A DNA stretch of 64,000 nt from contig CAJQKB010000057.1 in the NCBI GenBank assembly GCA_905478775.1, positions 1-64,000 of the forward strand. The letters run 5' to 3'. Below are positions 17,744-26,468 of this stretch, piece by piece. Made by a program: the position numbers and the translations under genes. The notes under the pieces were generated by a model that was not told the origin of the DNA, did not search any database, and saw only the letters and a list, made by a program, of their open reading frames with translations. Numbering within the stretch: position 1 is the first letter of the stretch; every line of letters starts with the position of its first letter. The stretch is from an uncultured Opitutales bacterium (GTDB lineage Bacteria; Verrucomicrobiota; Verrucomicrobiia; Opitutales; Seribacteraceae).

Positions 17744-18726
17744 AAATTCGAACATAGGGGACAAGATTCCACCCAATGCCCTTCCGTGACTTCCTGCAAG
17801 GGCGACCTTTGATCAAGCAGGGCCTGTGGATGTACTTTTCCACTCCGTGGAGCAAAACGACAACCTTGGTTTAAGTCAGAAAGACCGGGAACCATGCCAT
17901 CGATTGTGGAAAGTTCAGTCTTGGGTATTCTATCCAATCGCGGGATCGAGGAAAGTAAGCCACGGGTGTAGGCATGTCTTGGATTGGCAAAGAGTTCGAC
18001 TGTGGATGCTCGTTCGACTATCCGACCTGCATACATCACACAAACCTCATCGCAAGTTTCGGCAATAACCCCAAGATCGTGGGTAATTAATAAAACGGAA
18101 GACCCCAGTTGTTTTTGCAAAGTTTGCAGAAGTTCAAGAATTTGAGCCTGTACCGTAACATCTAATGCAGTGGTGGGTTCATCTGCGATGACGAGCTTTG
18201 GTCTGCATGCCAACGCCATGGCAATCACAACTCGTTGTCTCATTCCGCCCGAAAGTTGGTGGGGATATTCGAAGGCCCGGCTATCGGATGCTGGGATTCC
18301 CACATCATGGAGCATTTCTACTGATTTGAACCAGGCTTCTTTTACTCCAATTTCTTGATGTAATAAAAAGACCTCACTCAATTGATCGCCTATTGTCCGA
18401 ACCGGATTTAATGCATTCATCGGTTCCTGGAAAATCATGCCGATCTCATTTCCTCGAACCTGCCTCATTCCATCTGCAGATAATTCCAATAAATCTTTCC
18501 CCTGAAAATGGATTCTGCCGGATGTTATTTTACCCACGGGCTTGGGCAATAAGCGCATAATGGACAGAGCGGTTACACTCTTCCCACATCCTGATTCTCC
18601 AACCAGGCCAAGAGTTTGTCCGAGCCCGACCTGAAAATCAACTGAATCAAGTGCCTGCACGCGTCCCTCGTCCGTCTCAAAAGAAACCGAAAGCCCTTTT
18701 ATATCAAGCAATATATCAGTTTCCAT
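17740..18726 (-). CDS. oppD: Oligopeptide/dipeptide ABC transporter ATPase, OppD type
   Basis: The 328 residues contain Walker A GESGCGKSVTALS, the OppD-style signature [15 protein letters not shown], Walker [13 protein letters not shown] and H-loop ITHDLGVI. The C-terminal oligopeptide extension is DLNQGCRFAPRSG ... CPLC, with the cysteine pattern of this subfamily. It follows the solute-binding lipoprotein gene by 26 bases and couples to oppF by an ATGA overlap. Together they hydrolyse ATP for import through the OppB/OppC-like permeases encoded upstream. Confidence 0.94.
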   Translation of the reverse strand: METDILLDIKGLSVSFETDEGRVQALDSVDFQVGLGQTLGLVGESGCGKSVTALSIMRLLPKPVGKITSGRIHFQGKDLLELSADGMRQVRGNEIGMIFQEPMNALNPVRTIGDQLSEVFLLHQEIGVKEAWFKSVEMLHDVGIPASDSRAFEYPHQLSGGMRQRVVIAMALACRPKLVIADEPTTALDVTVQAQILELLQTLQKQLGSSVLLITHDLGVIAETCDEVCVMYAGRIVERASTVELFANPRHAYTRGLLSSIPRLDRIPKTELSTIDGMVPGLSDLNQGCRFAPRSGKVHPQALLDQRSPLQEVTEGHWVESCPLCSNL

Positions 18727-18752
18727 TCAGCCTACCTTTTCGCATTTGGATA

Positions 18753-20966
18753 TCAATTGGACTGGTACTTATCATAAATCCGAACGGTCGGTTGATCCGA
18801 TAGAACCTCGCCTGCCAATTTAGCCTTGAGAATCGTTTTCTTTTCGGACTGATCGATCCAAAAAACCTGAAATTCTTCATAATCACGGGTTTCTTTTGGT
18901 CCCCAGTCCTGAGGAAACTTAATCCAATTCCAGTGACCAATCCTAATCCATGGTTTTTTCCAGGCTGGAACCCAAACCCCATGTTCATGGATCATTTCAC
19001 TGAGTTGATGGGATAATTCTGTAATTCTTTCAAGGCTTTCCTCCTCCCGATATTGATTAATTAGATGATCAATTTCACGCACTGCAGTTTGCGTAAAATT
19101 ATTGGTGCTAGTCTTGATTACTAAGTTATCCTTTAATCGACCATCCTTACGATATTTCGTATCCCCATCCTGCTGATACGCATTATCGGAATGGAAGGGT
19201 TCCCAATATCGGGGGAACAGTTCCACAAAAGAATTAAAGGCGGAGAAAATAACTTGGTGATTCTTTTCCCCCGCGGTCTTCCATGCAGCCGTACTCTCGA
19301 GAATTTTGAGCTTTATTTCCAAGCCTGCCTTCTTGGCCTCTTCTTTAAGCACAACCAATACATCCTCGAAATGCTTATAGCCCGTTACTATTTCAACCGA
19401 CAATCTTTCACCTTTTTTATTAACCAGTATTCCGTCTGGGCCACGCTTTAAATATCCGGCCTTTGCAAAGTGTTCGACTGCTTTCTCCACCGAAAAAGTA
19501 CGGGCCTGCAAGGTGGGGTGCGAGCGGGCTCCATATCCATCTGCCACGGTGTTCATCCTAACATAATCTCCCCGGAAGATCTTTTCCAAAACAAGCTTAA
19601 AGTTCATTGCATGGTGAAAGCCAATTCGAATGTTTTGGTTATCTAAAGGCGCTTTTTGCGAATTAATTCTCAACGCATAAGAGGGGGGTGGAGTTTGATT
19701 AAAAAAAGTGACTTTTGATAAATATCCGTTCTTCACTAATAGATTCTTGTCGGTTAACTTTTCATACCAGAACTCCGTTTTTGCTAAACCGAACATATCA
19801 ATCTCGCCCTTTAGAAAAATTTCAAATGCTTTGTTATAATCACGCACTACGCTTACCTTGATCTTGTCTGGATTAAAACGGTATCGATAGAATTTTTTCT
19901 GATCTGCCCACCAATCATTTTGCCGGACGAGAGTGACTGATTTCCCCTTATCTATATTCTCGGGGGTTGCCACATAAGGCCCTGTGGTAGGCTCGGGAAG
20001 CCACTGATATTTATTCAAATACTCACCATCTAACTCACCATAAAAATGTTCCGGAACAGGACGAAGGGATACCCGCTCAACCACATCAGGTTTTGCTTTA
20101 TAATAAGTGATTGAAAAGGTATGGCTATCAAAGAGAGTAACCTTGAGAAATTTATCCTTCCCAAAAAAATCATTATACCATGGAGCCTGGATATGTTTAC
20201 TTCGCATGTAATAAAACAAAAAGAAAAAATCACTGGAACGAACTGCTTTCCCATCACTGTACCGTGCATCAGGATCCAACCGGAAATAAACCGTCTTGCG
20301 ATCATCCGCAACCGCCCACGAACTGGCTAACCCGCGATAATATCCGTCCGAATTGGGGTGAGACATCACTAAACTCAGGGCATTATAATCTGACAAATAA
20401 CTTCGAAAGGCCCCATTTGCATCGGGTCCAATCGTTCGTAGCGTCCTCGGAAAATCTCTCATGAAAACATTCCAAGTGCCTCCCCTTTTTGCGTCCGGTG
20501 AGGAGAATTCTTCTTCTCCCAAACCGTCTTTCCAATTTAAACCAGCAGGAATTTCCTGGAGGGATTTAATAGCAAAACAATCCGCATGACTTTGATAAAA
20601 TTCCAGAACATCTTCTGAACAATGAGCTAGTAATGGATGGGGGCGGCCATCCATGTCCACTAATGAACCCGGATCTCGATCAATCTGAACAGAGTTTGCT
20701 GAAAAAACAGAATCCAGTTGAATCGATGAGTTTCCTTCATTTAATTGCCTGCTCAATTCTCGGGCAAATTCCCTCCCTAGCTCCCGGGCCAGTTCACGAG
20801 CAAATTCACGATCCACTGGCAGACCACTTTCTCCAGTTTGCCTGGAAGGCTCGCTTCCAGACTCGCGGGGTGGTTTAAGTTGATGGTCTTCGCAGCCATT
20901 AAAAAACAACAGGCTCACGAAAAAAAAAGCGGTATAGTAAATCTTATTAATTTTCATATTATTCAT
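18753..20966 (-). CDS. oppA: Peptide ABC transporter solute-binding lipoprotein (SBP family 5)
   Basis: The start at 20966 (MNNMKINKIYY) is preferred over one at 21017 because the longer form has no signal sequence at its front and overlaps the permease. A lipoprotein signal ends at lipobox FFNGC. A short Arg/Glu repeat stretch (FARELARELGREFAREL) then links to a family 5 binding domain (GTWNVFMRDFPRTLRTIGPD, DARYSDGKAVRSSDFFFLFYYMRS, NIRIGFHHAMNFKLVLEKIFRGDY). At about 737 residues it is larger than OppA (~540). Gene order here is permease, permease, binding protein, ATPase, ATPase. The ligand may be a peptide or another small solute. Confidence 0.9.
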   Translation of the reverse strand: MNNMKINKIYYTAFFFVSLLFFNGCEDHQLKPPRESGSEPSRQTGESGLPVDREFARELARELGREFARELSRQLNEGNSSIQLDSVFSANSVQIDRDPGSLVDMDGRPHPLLAHCSEDVLEFYQSHADCFAIKSLQEIPAGLNWKDGLGEEEFSSPDAKRGGTWNVFMRDFPRTLRTIGPDANGAFRSYLSDYNALSLVMSHPNSDGYYRGLASSWAVADDRKTVYFRLDPDARYSDGKAVRSSDFFFLFYYMRSKHIQAPWYNDFFGKDKFLKVTLFDSHTFSITYYKAKPDVVERVSLRPVPEHFYGELDGEYLNKYQWLPEPTTGPYVATPENIDKGKSVTLVRQNDWWADQKKFYRYRFNPDKIKVSVVRDYNKAFEIFLKGEIDMFGLAKTEFWYEKLTDKNLLVKNGYLSKVTFFNQTPPPSYALRINSQKAPLDNQNIRIGFHHAMNFKLVLEKIFRGDYVRMNTVADGYGARSHPTLQARTFSVEKAVEHFAKAGYLKRGPDGILVNKKGERLSVEIVTGYKHFEDVLVVLKEEAKKAGLEIKLKILESTAAWKTAGEKNHQVIFSAFNSFVELFPRYWEPFHSDNAYQQDGDTKYRKDGRLKDNLVIKTSTNNFTQTAVREIDHLINQYREEESLERITELSHQLSEMIHEHGVWVPAWKKPWIRIGHWNWIKFPQDWGPKETRDYEEFQVFWIDQSEKKTILKAKLAGEVLSDQPTVRIYDKYQSN

Positions 20967-22038
20967 AAGTTGAGAATTTCTTGGGATCGAATGCTTCCCG
21001 CACTGCCTCCCCCACAAAAGTGACCAGGGTTAATGTAAGCACCAATATTGAAACTGAGGAAATTACGATCCATGGAGCAATGCGGAGATTATTCACACCC
21101 TGCTTCAGAAGTTCCCCCCAACTGGGAGTTGGAGGAGGCAAACCATAGCCAAGAAAATCCAAGGCGGTAATGGAGGAAACCGCGGCCGCAATTGTAAAGG
21201 GGGCAAAAGTGACCAGGGTGGAAATCACATTGGGTAAAAGATGGCGAAAAATAATTCTGGCTGAACTCGCCCCAATTACCTTGGCCGCAGAGACGTAATC
21301 CCTGGCCTTTTCTTTATACACCGCCGCTCGAATGTAGTATGTCATTCCAGTCCATGAAAAAAGGACCATAATGAGTAATAGAGAGGAAACTTGCCAACCA
21401 GTGCCCCACCAACTCGGCATTACAGAAACCAAGATAATTACCATGTATAAAAAAGGAACATTTGCCCAAATTTCAACCAGTCGTAATCCAAGCATATCTG
21501 TCCTTCCACCAAAGTATCCCATTATACTACCCGCACAAATTGCGATGAGATAAGTTAACAGTAAATACCCCAGAGAAAAAGTCATCGCGATACGAAAGCC
21601 ATAAAGCAACCTAGCAAATACATCCCGTTCCGTTTTGTCAGTTCCGCAAAAATGCCCGGAAGAAAAACTCGGTGGTGAAAATCCAGTGGAAGATTCTTTG
21701 GCATAATCCATCTCATAGGGGCCAAAGGGAACGATTGGCATAAGTAACCAATCGTTGGAATTTTCTTTTTCAAATTTCTTTTGGAGGTCCCGGTAATTCG
21801 TTTCATATTCATAATCAAAACCAAAAAATTTTCCGCTAATCTGTTCGCCGTAGGTGGGAAAGAAAAATTCTCCTTGGTAAGAAACAATCAAGGCCCGTTT
21901 ATTCACAAATAATTCTCCCAAGAGACTGAGGCTATAAAGCAATACCAAGAAAATAAAAGACCAATACCCACGCTTAATCGAACGAAAGCGACGAAGCTTC
22001 TTGGTGGTCAATGGATTCAATTTAATCATGGTTTTCAT
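20959..22038 (-). CDS. oppC: Peptide ABC transporter permease, OppC/DppC type
   Basis: The 359-residue permease begins with a cytoplasmic tail and TM1 (YWSFIFLVLLYSLSLLGELFVN). It then has a longer-than-usual extracytoplasmic segment up to SGHFCGTDKTERDVFARLLYG, the OppC-type GTD..GRD region. The binding-protein-dependent transport EAA loop reads AAKVIGASSARIIFRHLLPNV. It overlaps the preceding oppB gene by ATGA and the next gene by eight bases. It forms the membrane channel with OppB. Confidence 0.93.
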   Translation of the reverse strand: MKTMIKLNPLTTKKLRRFRSIKRGYWSFIFLVLLYSLSLLGELFVNKRALIVSYQGEFFFPTYGEQISGKFFGFDYEYETNYRDLQKKFEKENSNDWLLMPIVPFGPYEMDYAKESSTGFSPPSFSSGHFCGTDKTERDVFARLLYGFRIAMTFSLGYLLLTYLIAICAGSIMGYFGGRTDMLGLRLVEIWANVPFLYMVIILVSVMPSWWGTGWQVSSLLLIMVLFSWTGMTYYIRAAVYKEKARDYVSAAKVIGASSARIIFRHLLPNVISTLVTFAPFTIAAAVSSITALDFLGYGLPPPTPSWGELLKQGVNNLRIAPWIVISSVSILVLTLTLVTFVGEAVREAFDPKKFSTYE

Positions 22039-23459
22039 TCGAAACGGACACGGGGGTCCACCATCGCCACTAAGGCATCCGACAGGATGTTCCCCAAAAG
22101 CATAAGAGTCGCAGAAAGAGTAAGTACTCCCATAACTACAGGATAATCCCGATCGATTACCGAGTTAAAACCCAACAGCCCAAAGCCATCAATATCGAAA
22201 ATAGTTTCAATTAAGAAGGAACCCGTTACGAATAATGTCACTTGGTGCCCCACATTGGTTGCTAAGGGGACCAATGAATTTCGCAGAGCATGTTTGCGGA
22301 CGGCATTACCAAATGAGACACCCTTCGCCATTGCGGTTCGAACATAATCTGCAGATAAATTGTCCATCAGGTGATTTTTCATCATCATCGTAACGAATGC
22401 AAAGCCACCAATCAAATAGCAGCATAATGGTTGAAAACTATGTTCCGCTAAGTCTTTTAATTGTTCGAACATCGACAATTGTTCATGGTTTTCACTCACT
22501 AAGCCCCCCATAGGCAACCAATCCAACTTTACAGAAAAAAATAGCAGTAAAAGAGAACCCAGCGCATAACCTGGAACGGCATAGCCCACAAAGATCAGAA
22601 TCGAAGACAGATCGTCATAGAGCGTGTTATGCCGAACCGCCTTAAAAATCCCCAAGGGAATACAGACTGCATAGGTAAGAAGAAAAGTCAGAAGTCCAAA
22701 ATAGGTTGATACTGGTAATCGCTCCGCGATAACATGAAGAACCGGTTCACCAAAACGGGTTGATTGACCAAAATTTCCTTGCAGAACGCCTTCATGTTGA
22801 GTCATGAAAAGCTCCGCCACCGGAACCGCATTTGATTGATCTGGGCTTCGTTCCTTCATTCGAACGTTCCAATTTCCCAATAATTCGGAAAGATTCACAA
22901 TCGTGACTCCACCCAACCGATCTCTTTTCAGGATTACCTTTTCCCGAGCCCCCTGAATAATCGAATTTGGTTTATTGATTTCTTCATTATCTAATTCGTT
23001 GTCCTGGTTTTGATCCAAGCTATTAAAATTAATATATTTTAAAATAGTGGGAGGTACCTCGTCACGTTGTAAATATCCATCCCTATCCCAATCCAATTGA
23101 GCAAGTGGGAAACTGGGCAAACTTACCCGTTCAGATAATTCCAATTCGTCTCCCAAAAAGCGAATCTGGCGAAATTCAGTTTCTCTTGGCAAAATGCCAA
23201 GCCAGATCAAATAGGCCTGCCAATGAGGTTTATCAAAACCGTATAATCGTTTCATTTGTTCCAATTGCTCTCGGGAAAGTGCTTGATTTGAACCAGAACT
23301 CCGTCCCCCACCCCCTTCTTCAGAAACTTGTTGCATTTGCATCATTGCCTGTTCGAGCGGACCGCCGGGCGCCAGTCTGGTAATCGCAAAGACCATAATG
23401 CTGATTCCGAGAAGAGTCGGAGGAATCAATAATAGCCTTCTGATAAAATAATCTCGCAT
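22035..23459 (-). CDS. oppB: OppB-type permease with an inserted EF-hand pair
   Basis: The 474-residue protein is about 150 residues longer than OppB/DppB. TM1 (8-30) and the family motif ITRLAPGGPLEQA are normal. A Gly/Ser-rich and charged region follows, then two EF-hand loops: 123-134 (D-W-D-R-D-G-Y-L-Q-R-D-E, fully canonical) and 149-160 (D-Q-N-Q-D-N-E-L-D-N-E-E). The typical permease resumes at about 225 (GVLQGNFGQSTRFGEPVLHVIAERLP), with the EAA loop TAMAKGVSFGNAVRKHALRN. The insertion falls in the first extracytoplasmic loop and would lie in the periplasm, so calcium may influence docking of the binding protein. It is the first gene of its operon. Confidence 0.92.
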   Translation of the reverse strand: MRDYFIRRLLLIPPTLLGISIMVFAITRLAPGGPLEQAMMQMQQVSEEGGGGRSSGSNQALSREQLEQMKRLYGFDKPHWQAYLIWLGILPRETEFRQIRFLGDELELSERVSLPSFPLAQLDWDRDGYLQRDEVPPTILKYINFNSLDQNQDNELDNEEINKPNSIIQGAREKVILKRDRLGGVTIVNLSELLGNWNVRMKERSPDQSNAVPVAELFMTQHEGVLQGNFGQSTRFGEPVLHVIAERLPVSTYFGLLTFLLTYAVCIPLGIFKAVRHNTLYDDLSSILIFVGYAVPGYALGSLLLLFFSVKLDWLPMGGLVSENHEQLSMFEQLKDLAEHSFQPLCCYLIGGFAFVTMMMKNHLMDNLSADYVRTAMAKGVSFGNAVRKHALRNSLVPLATNVGHQVTLFVTGSFLIETIFDIDGFGLLGFNSVIDRDYPVVMGVLTLSATLMLLGNILSDALVAMVDPRVRFE

Positions 23460-23631
23460 GTAACGGGTTTCTTCCTAGTCCTTTCAAGGAGATGGGGCAA
23501 AGTCAAATCTTTGCACTTTCCAATTTTGCTGATTCTTTTGCTTGCCAATAGTCAAGTGGTCGTCCCTTTTTTAAAGGATCAATTACCCAACAAACAGTCT
23601 AGCTTATTTAGGAGATACCAGGAGTTTTTTT
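23460..23631. promoter_or_regulatory. Divergent promoter region between two peptide-transporter operons
   Basis: These 172 bases separate oppB (-) from the second solute-binding gene (+), so promoters for both operons must lie here. I see one short perfect dyad, GCAAAG-N6-CTTTGC at 23497-23514, which could bind a dimeric regulator. I found no convincing sigma-70 hexamer pair. An AGGAG ribosome-binding site at 23620-23624 belongs to the plus-strand gene. Confidence 0.5.
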
Positions 23632-25530
23632 ATTCGGGTTCTCTTTTGCCTTCTGCTGGTATCATGCGGAGAAACTAGCAGTGTGGACGATGCCTCCCGT
23701 AAGGGAATACTAATCATGGGAAATAGTGGCGAACCCAAGGGATTGGATCCCCATATCGTGAGCGGAGTTCTCGAAAGCAATATTATCCGTTCACTTTTTG
23801 AAGGACTGGTCGAAGCGCATCCTTCCAAAGATGGAATTGCGATGCCCGGAGTCGCGGAAAAATGGTATCCCGTTGACCCTGCTCGACCGGATGAATGGAT
23901 CTTCGAACTTCGCAAGGATGCCCAATGGTCGGATGGAGAACCTCTTACCGCGGAGGATTTTCTTTTTTCCTTTCGCCGCCTACTCACCCCTGCCCTCGCC
24001 TCGGACTATTCTTTCATGCTTTATTACATTAAAGATGCCGAATTCTATCATAAGTCCCAGCGTTCCTACCTGCTTTTCCGTAAAGACGCCAACTTTACTG
24101 AAGATTGGTGGTCAACCTTCAAAAATGTGGACTTCGGCCCGAATGAAAAAGCGGAGGAAAATTCTTTCAATTTTATTGGTCTCGATAAATTGACTCTAAC
24201 TAATTTAGAAAATCTACTGGAAAATCCTTCGCTTTTTTTATGGCCAAAGAATCTTTCTCCAGAGATTCGACGATCCCTCATCATGAAAAACCTGAATTTT
24301 GAAAAAGGGGATCGGGGTCAATTAAAAAAAGATGAGTTAAAGGATTTATGGAAATTAATTGAATTGGGTGCCACCGCCCCGGACATGCACACCTTGAGGG
24401 TAAAACTCAATTCACCCATTCCATTTTTACCCGAGATCACTAAACACTATACTTGGTACCCCGTGCCTAAGCATATTGTTCTGAAGCACGGCACTATTGG
24501 AGAACGGTTCACTTCTTGGACTAAACCCGAAAACCTGGTTGGAAACGGAGCCTTCATCCTAAAATCGTGGAGATTCAATGACCATATTGAAGTGAGCCGT
24601 AACCAACATTATTGGGACAAAAGTAATGTCGGTCTCAACGGTATCCGGTTCCTCCCCATCGGCAATCTCTACACGGAAGACCGAATGTATTTTGACGGTC
24701 AGATGCATGTGACCTACAGCATTGCATCCGAACTAATTGAATACTCCCGAAAAAAATATCCAGAACATGTCCGTAGTGAACTTTATCTGGGCACTTATTT
24801 TATTAGAACCAATGTTTCCAATAAACCATTTACAGACCCCCGGGTACGACTTGCCTTCTCCTACTCGCTCAACCAGAAATCACTTATTGATAATGTCCTT
24901 AAAGGAGGACAGAAGCCGGCCAGTGGACTGGTTCCTCCCTTCGGAAATTACCCTGCCTCTGACACCGTGACATTTGACCCGGAACTGGCCCGTAAGTTAT
25001 TGGCCGAAGCAGGATATCCAGGCGGCAAGGGGTTACCTGATATTGAATTTCTTACTACGGATAAGGAATCTTCAAAGGTTACTGCAGAGGCATTACAGGC
25101 TATGTGGAAGGAACACCTCGGAGCCACGATCAAGATCAAGCAAATGGAATGGACTTCCTATATTACCGCGATGTTTGCAAAGGACTACGACCTTGCCGCT
25201 GGTGGCTGGATTGGTGATTACATGGACCCACTCACTTTTCTCGATATGTGGATGAAAGGGGTAGGAAATAACCGCACAGGTTGGCATAATGAAGAATTTG
25301 AGGACATCCTGGGCATGGCTGCCCAGACGGGAGAGGCGGCCAAGCGATACGAACTGCTCGCTCAAGCCGAAGCACTTTTTCTTGGTGAGCGGCCTATACT
25401 CCCGGTCTATTGGTATACACGCAATTATCTTCTTCACCCTGATGTAAAAGGATGGAATCCCCTTCTTCTCGATAATCATCCGTACAAGTTTTTACGCTTG
25501 CAACCGGGTGCCAACAATAGAAAGGACTGA
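23632..25530 (+). CDS. oppA: Peptide ABC transporter solute-binding lipoprotein (SBP family 5), probable AUU start
   Basis: No ATG, GTG or TTG in frame would include a signal peptide; the first standard start is GTG 23683, inside the mature part. Upstream codons in frame read (ATT)RVLFCLLLVSC, a near-ideal lipoprotein signal. The ATT at 23632 lies seven bases after an AGGAG, so I place the start there (632 residues). The rest is a family 5 binding protein: GEPKGLDPHIVSGVLESNII, DAQWSDGEPLTAEDFLFSFRR, NKPFTDPRVRLAFSYSLNQK. An insert near residues 155-255 carries a degenerate EF-hand-like loop (EKGDRGQLKKDE). The permeases and ATPase follow directly. Confidence 0.88.
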   Translation: MRVLFCLLLVSCGETSSVDDASRKGILIMGNSGEPKGLDPHIVSGVLESNIIRSLFEGLVEAHPSKDGIAMPGVAEKWYPVDPARPDEWIFELRKDAQWSDGEPLTAEDFLFSFRRLLTPALASDYSFMLYYIKDAEFYHKSQRSYLLFRKDANFTEDWWSTFKNVDFGPNEKAEENSFNFIGLDKLTLTNLENLLENPSLFLWPKNLSPEIRRSLIMKNLNFEKGDRGQLKKDELKDLWKLIELGATAPDMHTLRVKLNSPIPFLPEITKHYTWYPVPKHIVLKHGTIGERFTSWTKPENLVGNGAFILKSWRFNDHIEVSRNQHYWDKSNVGLNGIRFLPIGNLYTEDRMYFDGQMHVTYSIASELIEYSRKKYPEHVRSELYLGTYFIRTNVSNKPFTDPRVRLAFSYSLNQKSLIDNVLKGGQKPASGLVPPFGNYPASDTVTFDPELARKLLAEAGYPGGKGLPDIEFLTTDKESSKVTAEALQAMWKEHLGATIKIKQMEWTSYITAMFAKDYDLAAGGWIGDYMDPLTFLDMWMKGVGNNRTGWHNEEFEDILGMAAQTGEAAKRYELLAQAEALFLGERPILPVYWYTRNYLLHPDVKGWNPLLLDNHPYKFLRLQPGANNRKD

Positions 25531-25534
25531 ACTA

Positions 25535-26464
25535 ATGCTCCGCTTTCTAATCGGTCGGGTACTGCAAGGATTTCTTGTTCTTTTCGCTCTTTATACCATT
25601 ACCTTTTTTCTGGCCAAGGCCATGCCAGGGGAACCTTTTACATCCGAAAAAAATATATCTGCGGAAACGAAAGCAAACATACGCAAACTTTATGGATTGG
25701 ATAAACCGATCTGGGAACAATACATAGTCTATCCAAAAAATATAATAACGGAGGGTTCATTCGGGATTTCAACGAGTAAAGGAAGGCCAGTAATTGATAT
25801 TATTGCCCAGTCTTTTCCTAATTCATTAATGCTTGGCCTATGTGCTCTTGGCTTCGCAATCGGAATAGGTGTGCCGATCGGCATACTTTCAGCAGTTCGG
25901 AAAAACAGCTGGATAGACTGGTCGTGCATGGCGGTGGCAATGATTGGCATTTGCATCCCCTCATTTACAATCGGCCCGCTCTTGCAAATCTATGTGGCGG
26001 CCCATATTCCCGGACTGAAGGTGGCCGGTTGGGGAAACTGGGAGGACATCCTTCTGCCCGCCTTTACCTTGGGACTAGTCTCCGCCGCTTACCTTGCCCG
26101 CCTGACCCGGGGAGGCATTCTTGAAGTCCTGTCCCAGGACTTCGTTCGAACGGCACATGCAAAAGGGGTGTCTCCAACCCAAGTAATCCTTAAGCACACA
26201 CTGAGGGGTGGCCTTCTCCCGGCAGTTGCCTACCTTGGACCGGCTTTCGCTGCCTTGATCAGTGGTTCGTTTATCGTAGAGACCATTTTTCAAGTTCCGG
26301 GAATGGGACAGCACTTTGTAAATGCAGCCACTACAAGAGATGAGTTTCTTCTCTTAGGCCTGTCACTATTCTTCGGTTTGCTCATTGTGGTAATGAATCT
26401 TCTCGCCGATCTGCTCACCGGATTATTGGACCCTCGCATGAGACAAAGCGGAGGGACCGATTAG
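25535..26464 (+). CDS. oppB: Peptide ABC transporter permease, OppB/DppB type
   Basis: ATG 25535 (MLRFLIGRVLQGFLVL) starts four bases after the binding-protein stop; the alternative at 25508 would overlap that gene and precede TM1 with a charged tail. The 309-residue protein has normal OppB length. Motifs include TITFFLAKAMPGEPF, KLYGLDKPIWEQY and the EAA loop TAHAKGVSPTQVILKHTLRG. Unlike the divergent minus-strand OppB it has no EF-hand insertion, a useful internal control. It forms the channel with the next gene's product. Confidence 0.94.
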   Translation: MLRFLIGRVLQGFLVLFALYTITFFLAKAMPGEPFTSEKNISAETKANIRKLYGLDKPIWEQYIVYPKNIITEGSFGISTSKGRPVIDIIAQSFPNSLMLGLCALGFAIGIGVPIGILSAVRKNSWIDWSCMAVAMIGICIPSFTIGPLLQIYVAAHIPGLKVAGWGNWEDILLPAFTLGLVSAAYLARLTRGGILEVLSQDFVRTAHAKGVSPTQVILKHTLRGGLLPAVAYLGPAFAALISGSFIVETIFQVPGMGQHFVNAATTRDEFLLLGLSLFFGLLIVVMNLLADLLTGLLDPRMRQSGGTD

Positions 26465-26468
26465 AGAC

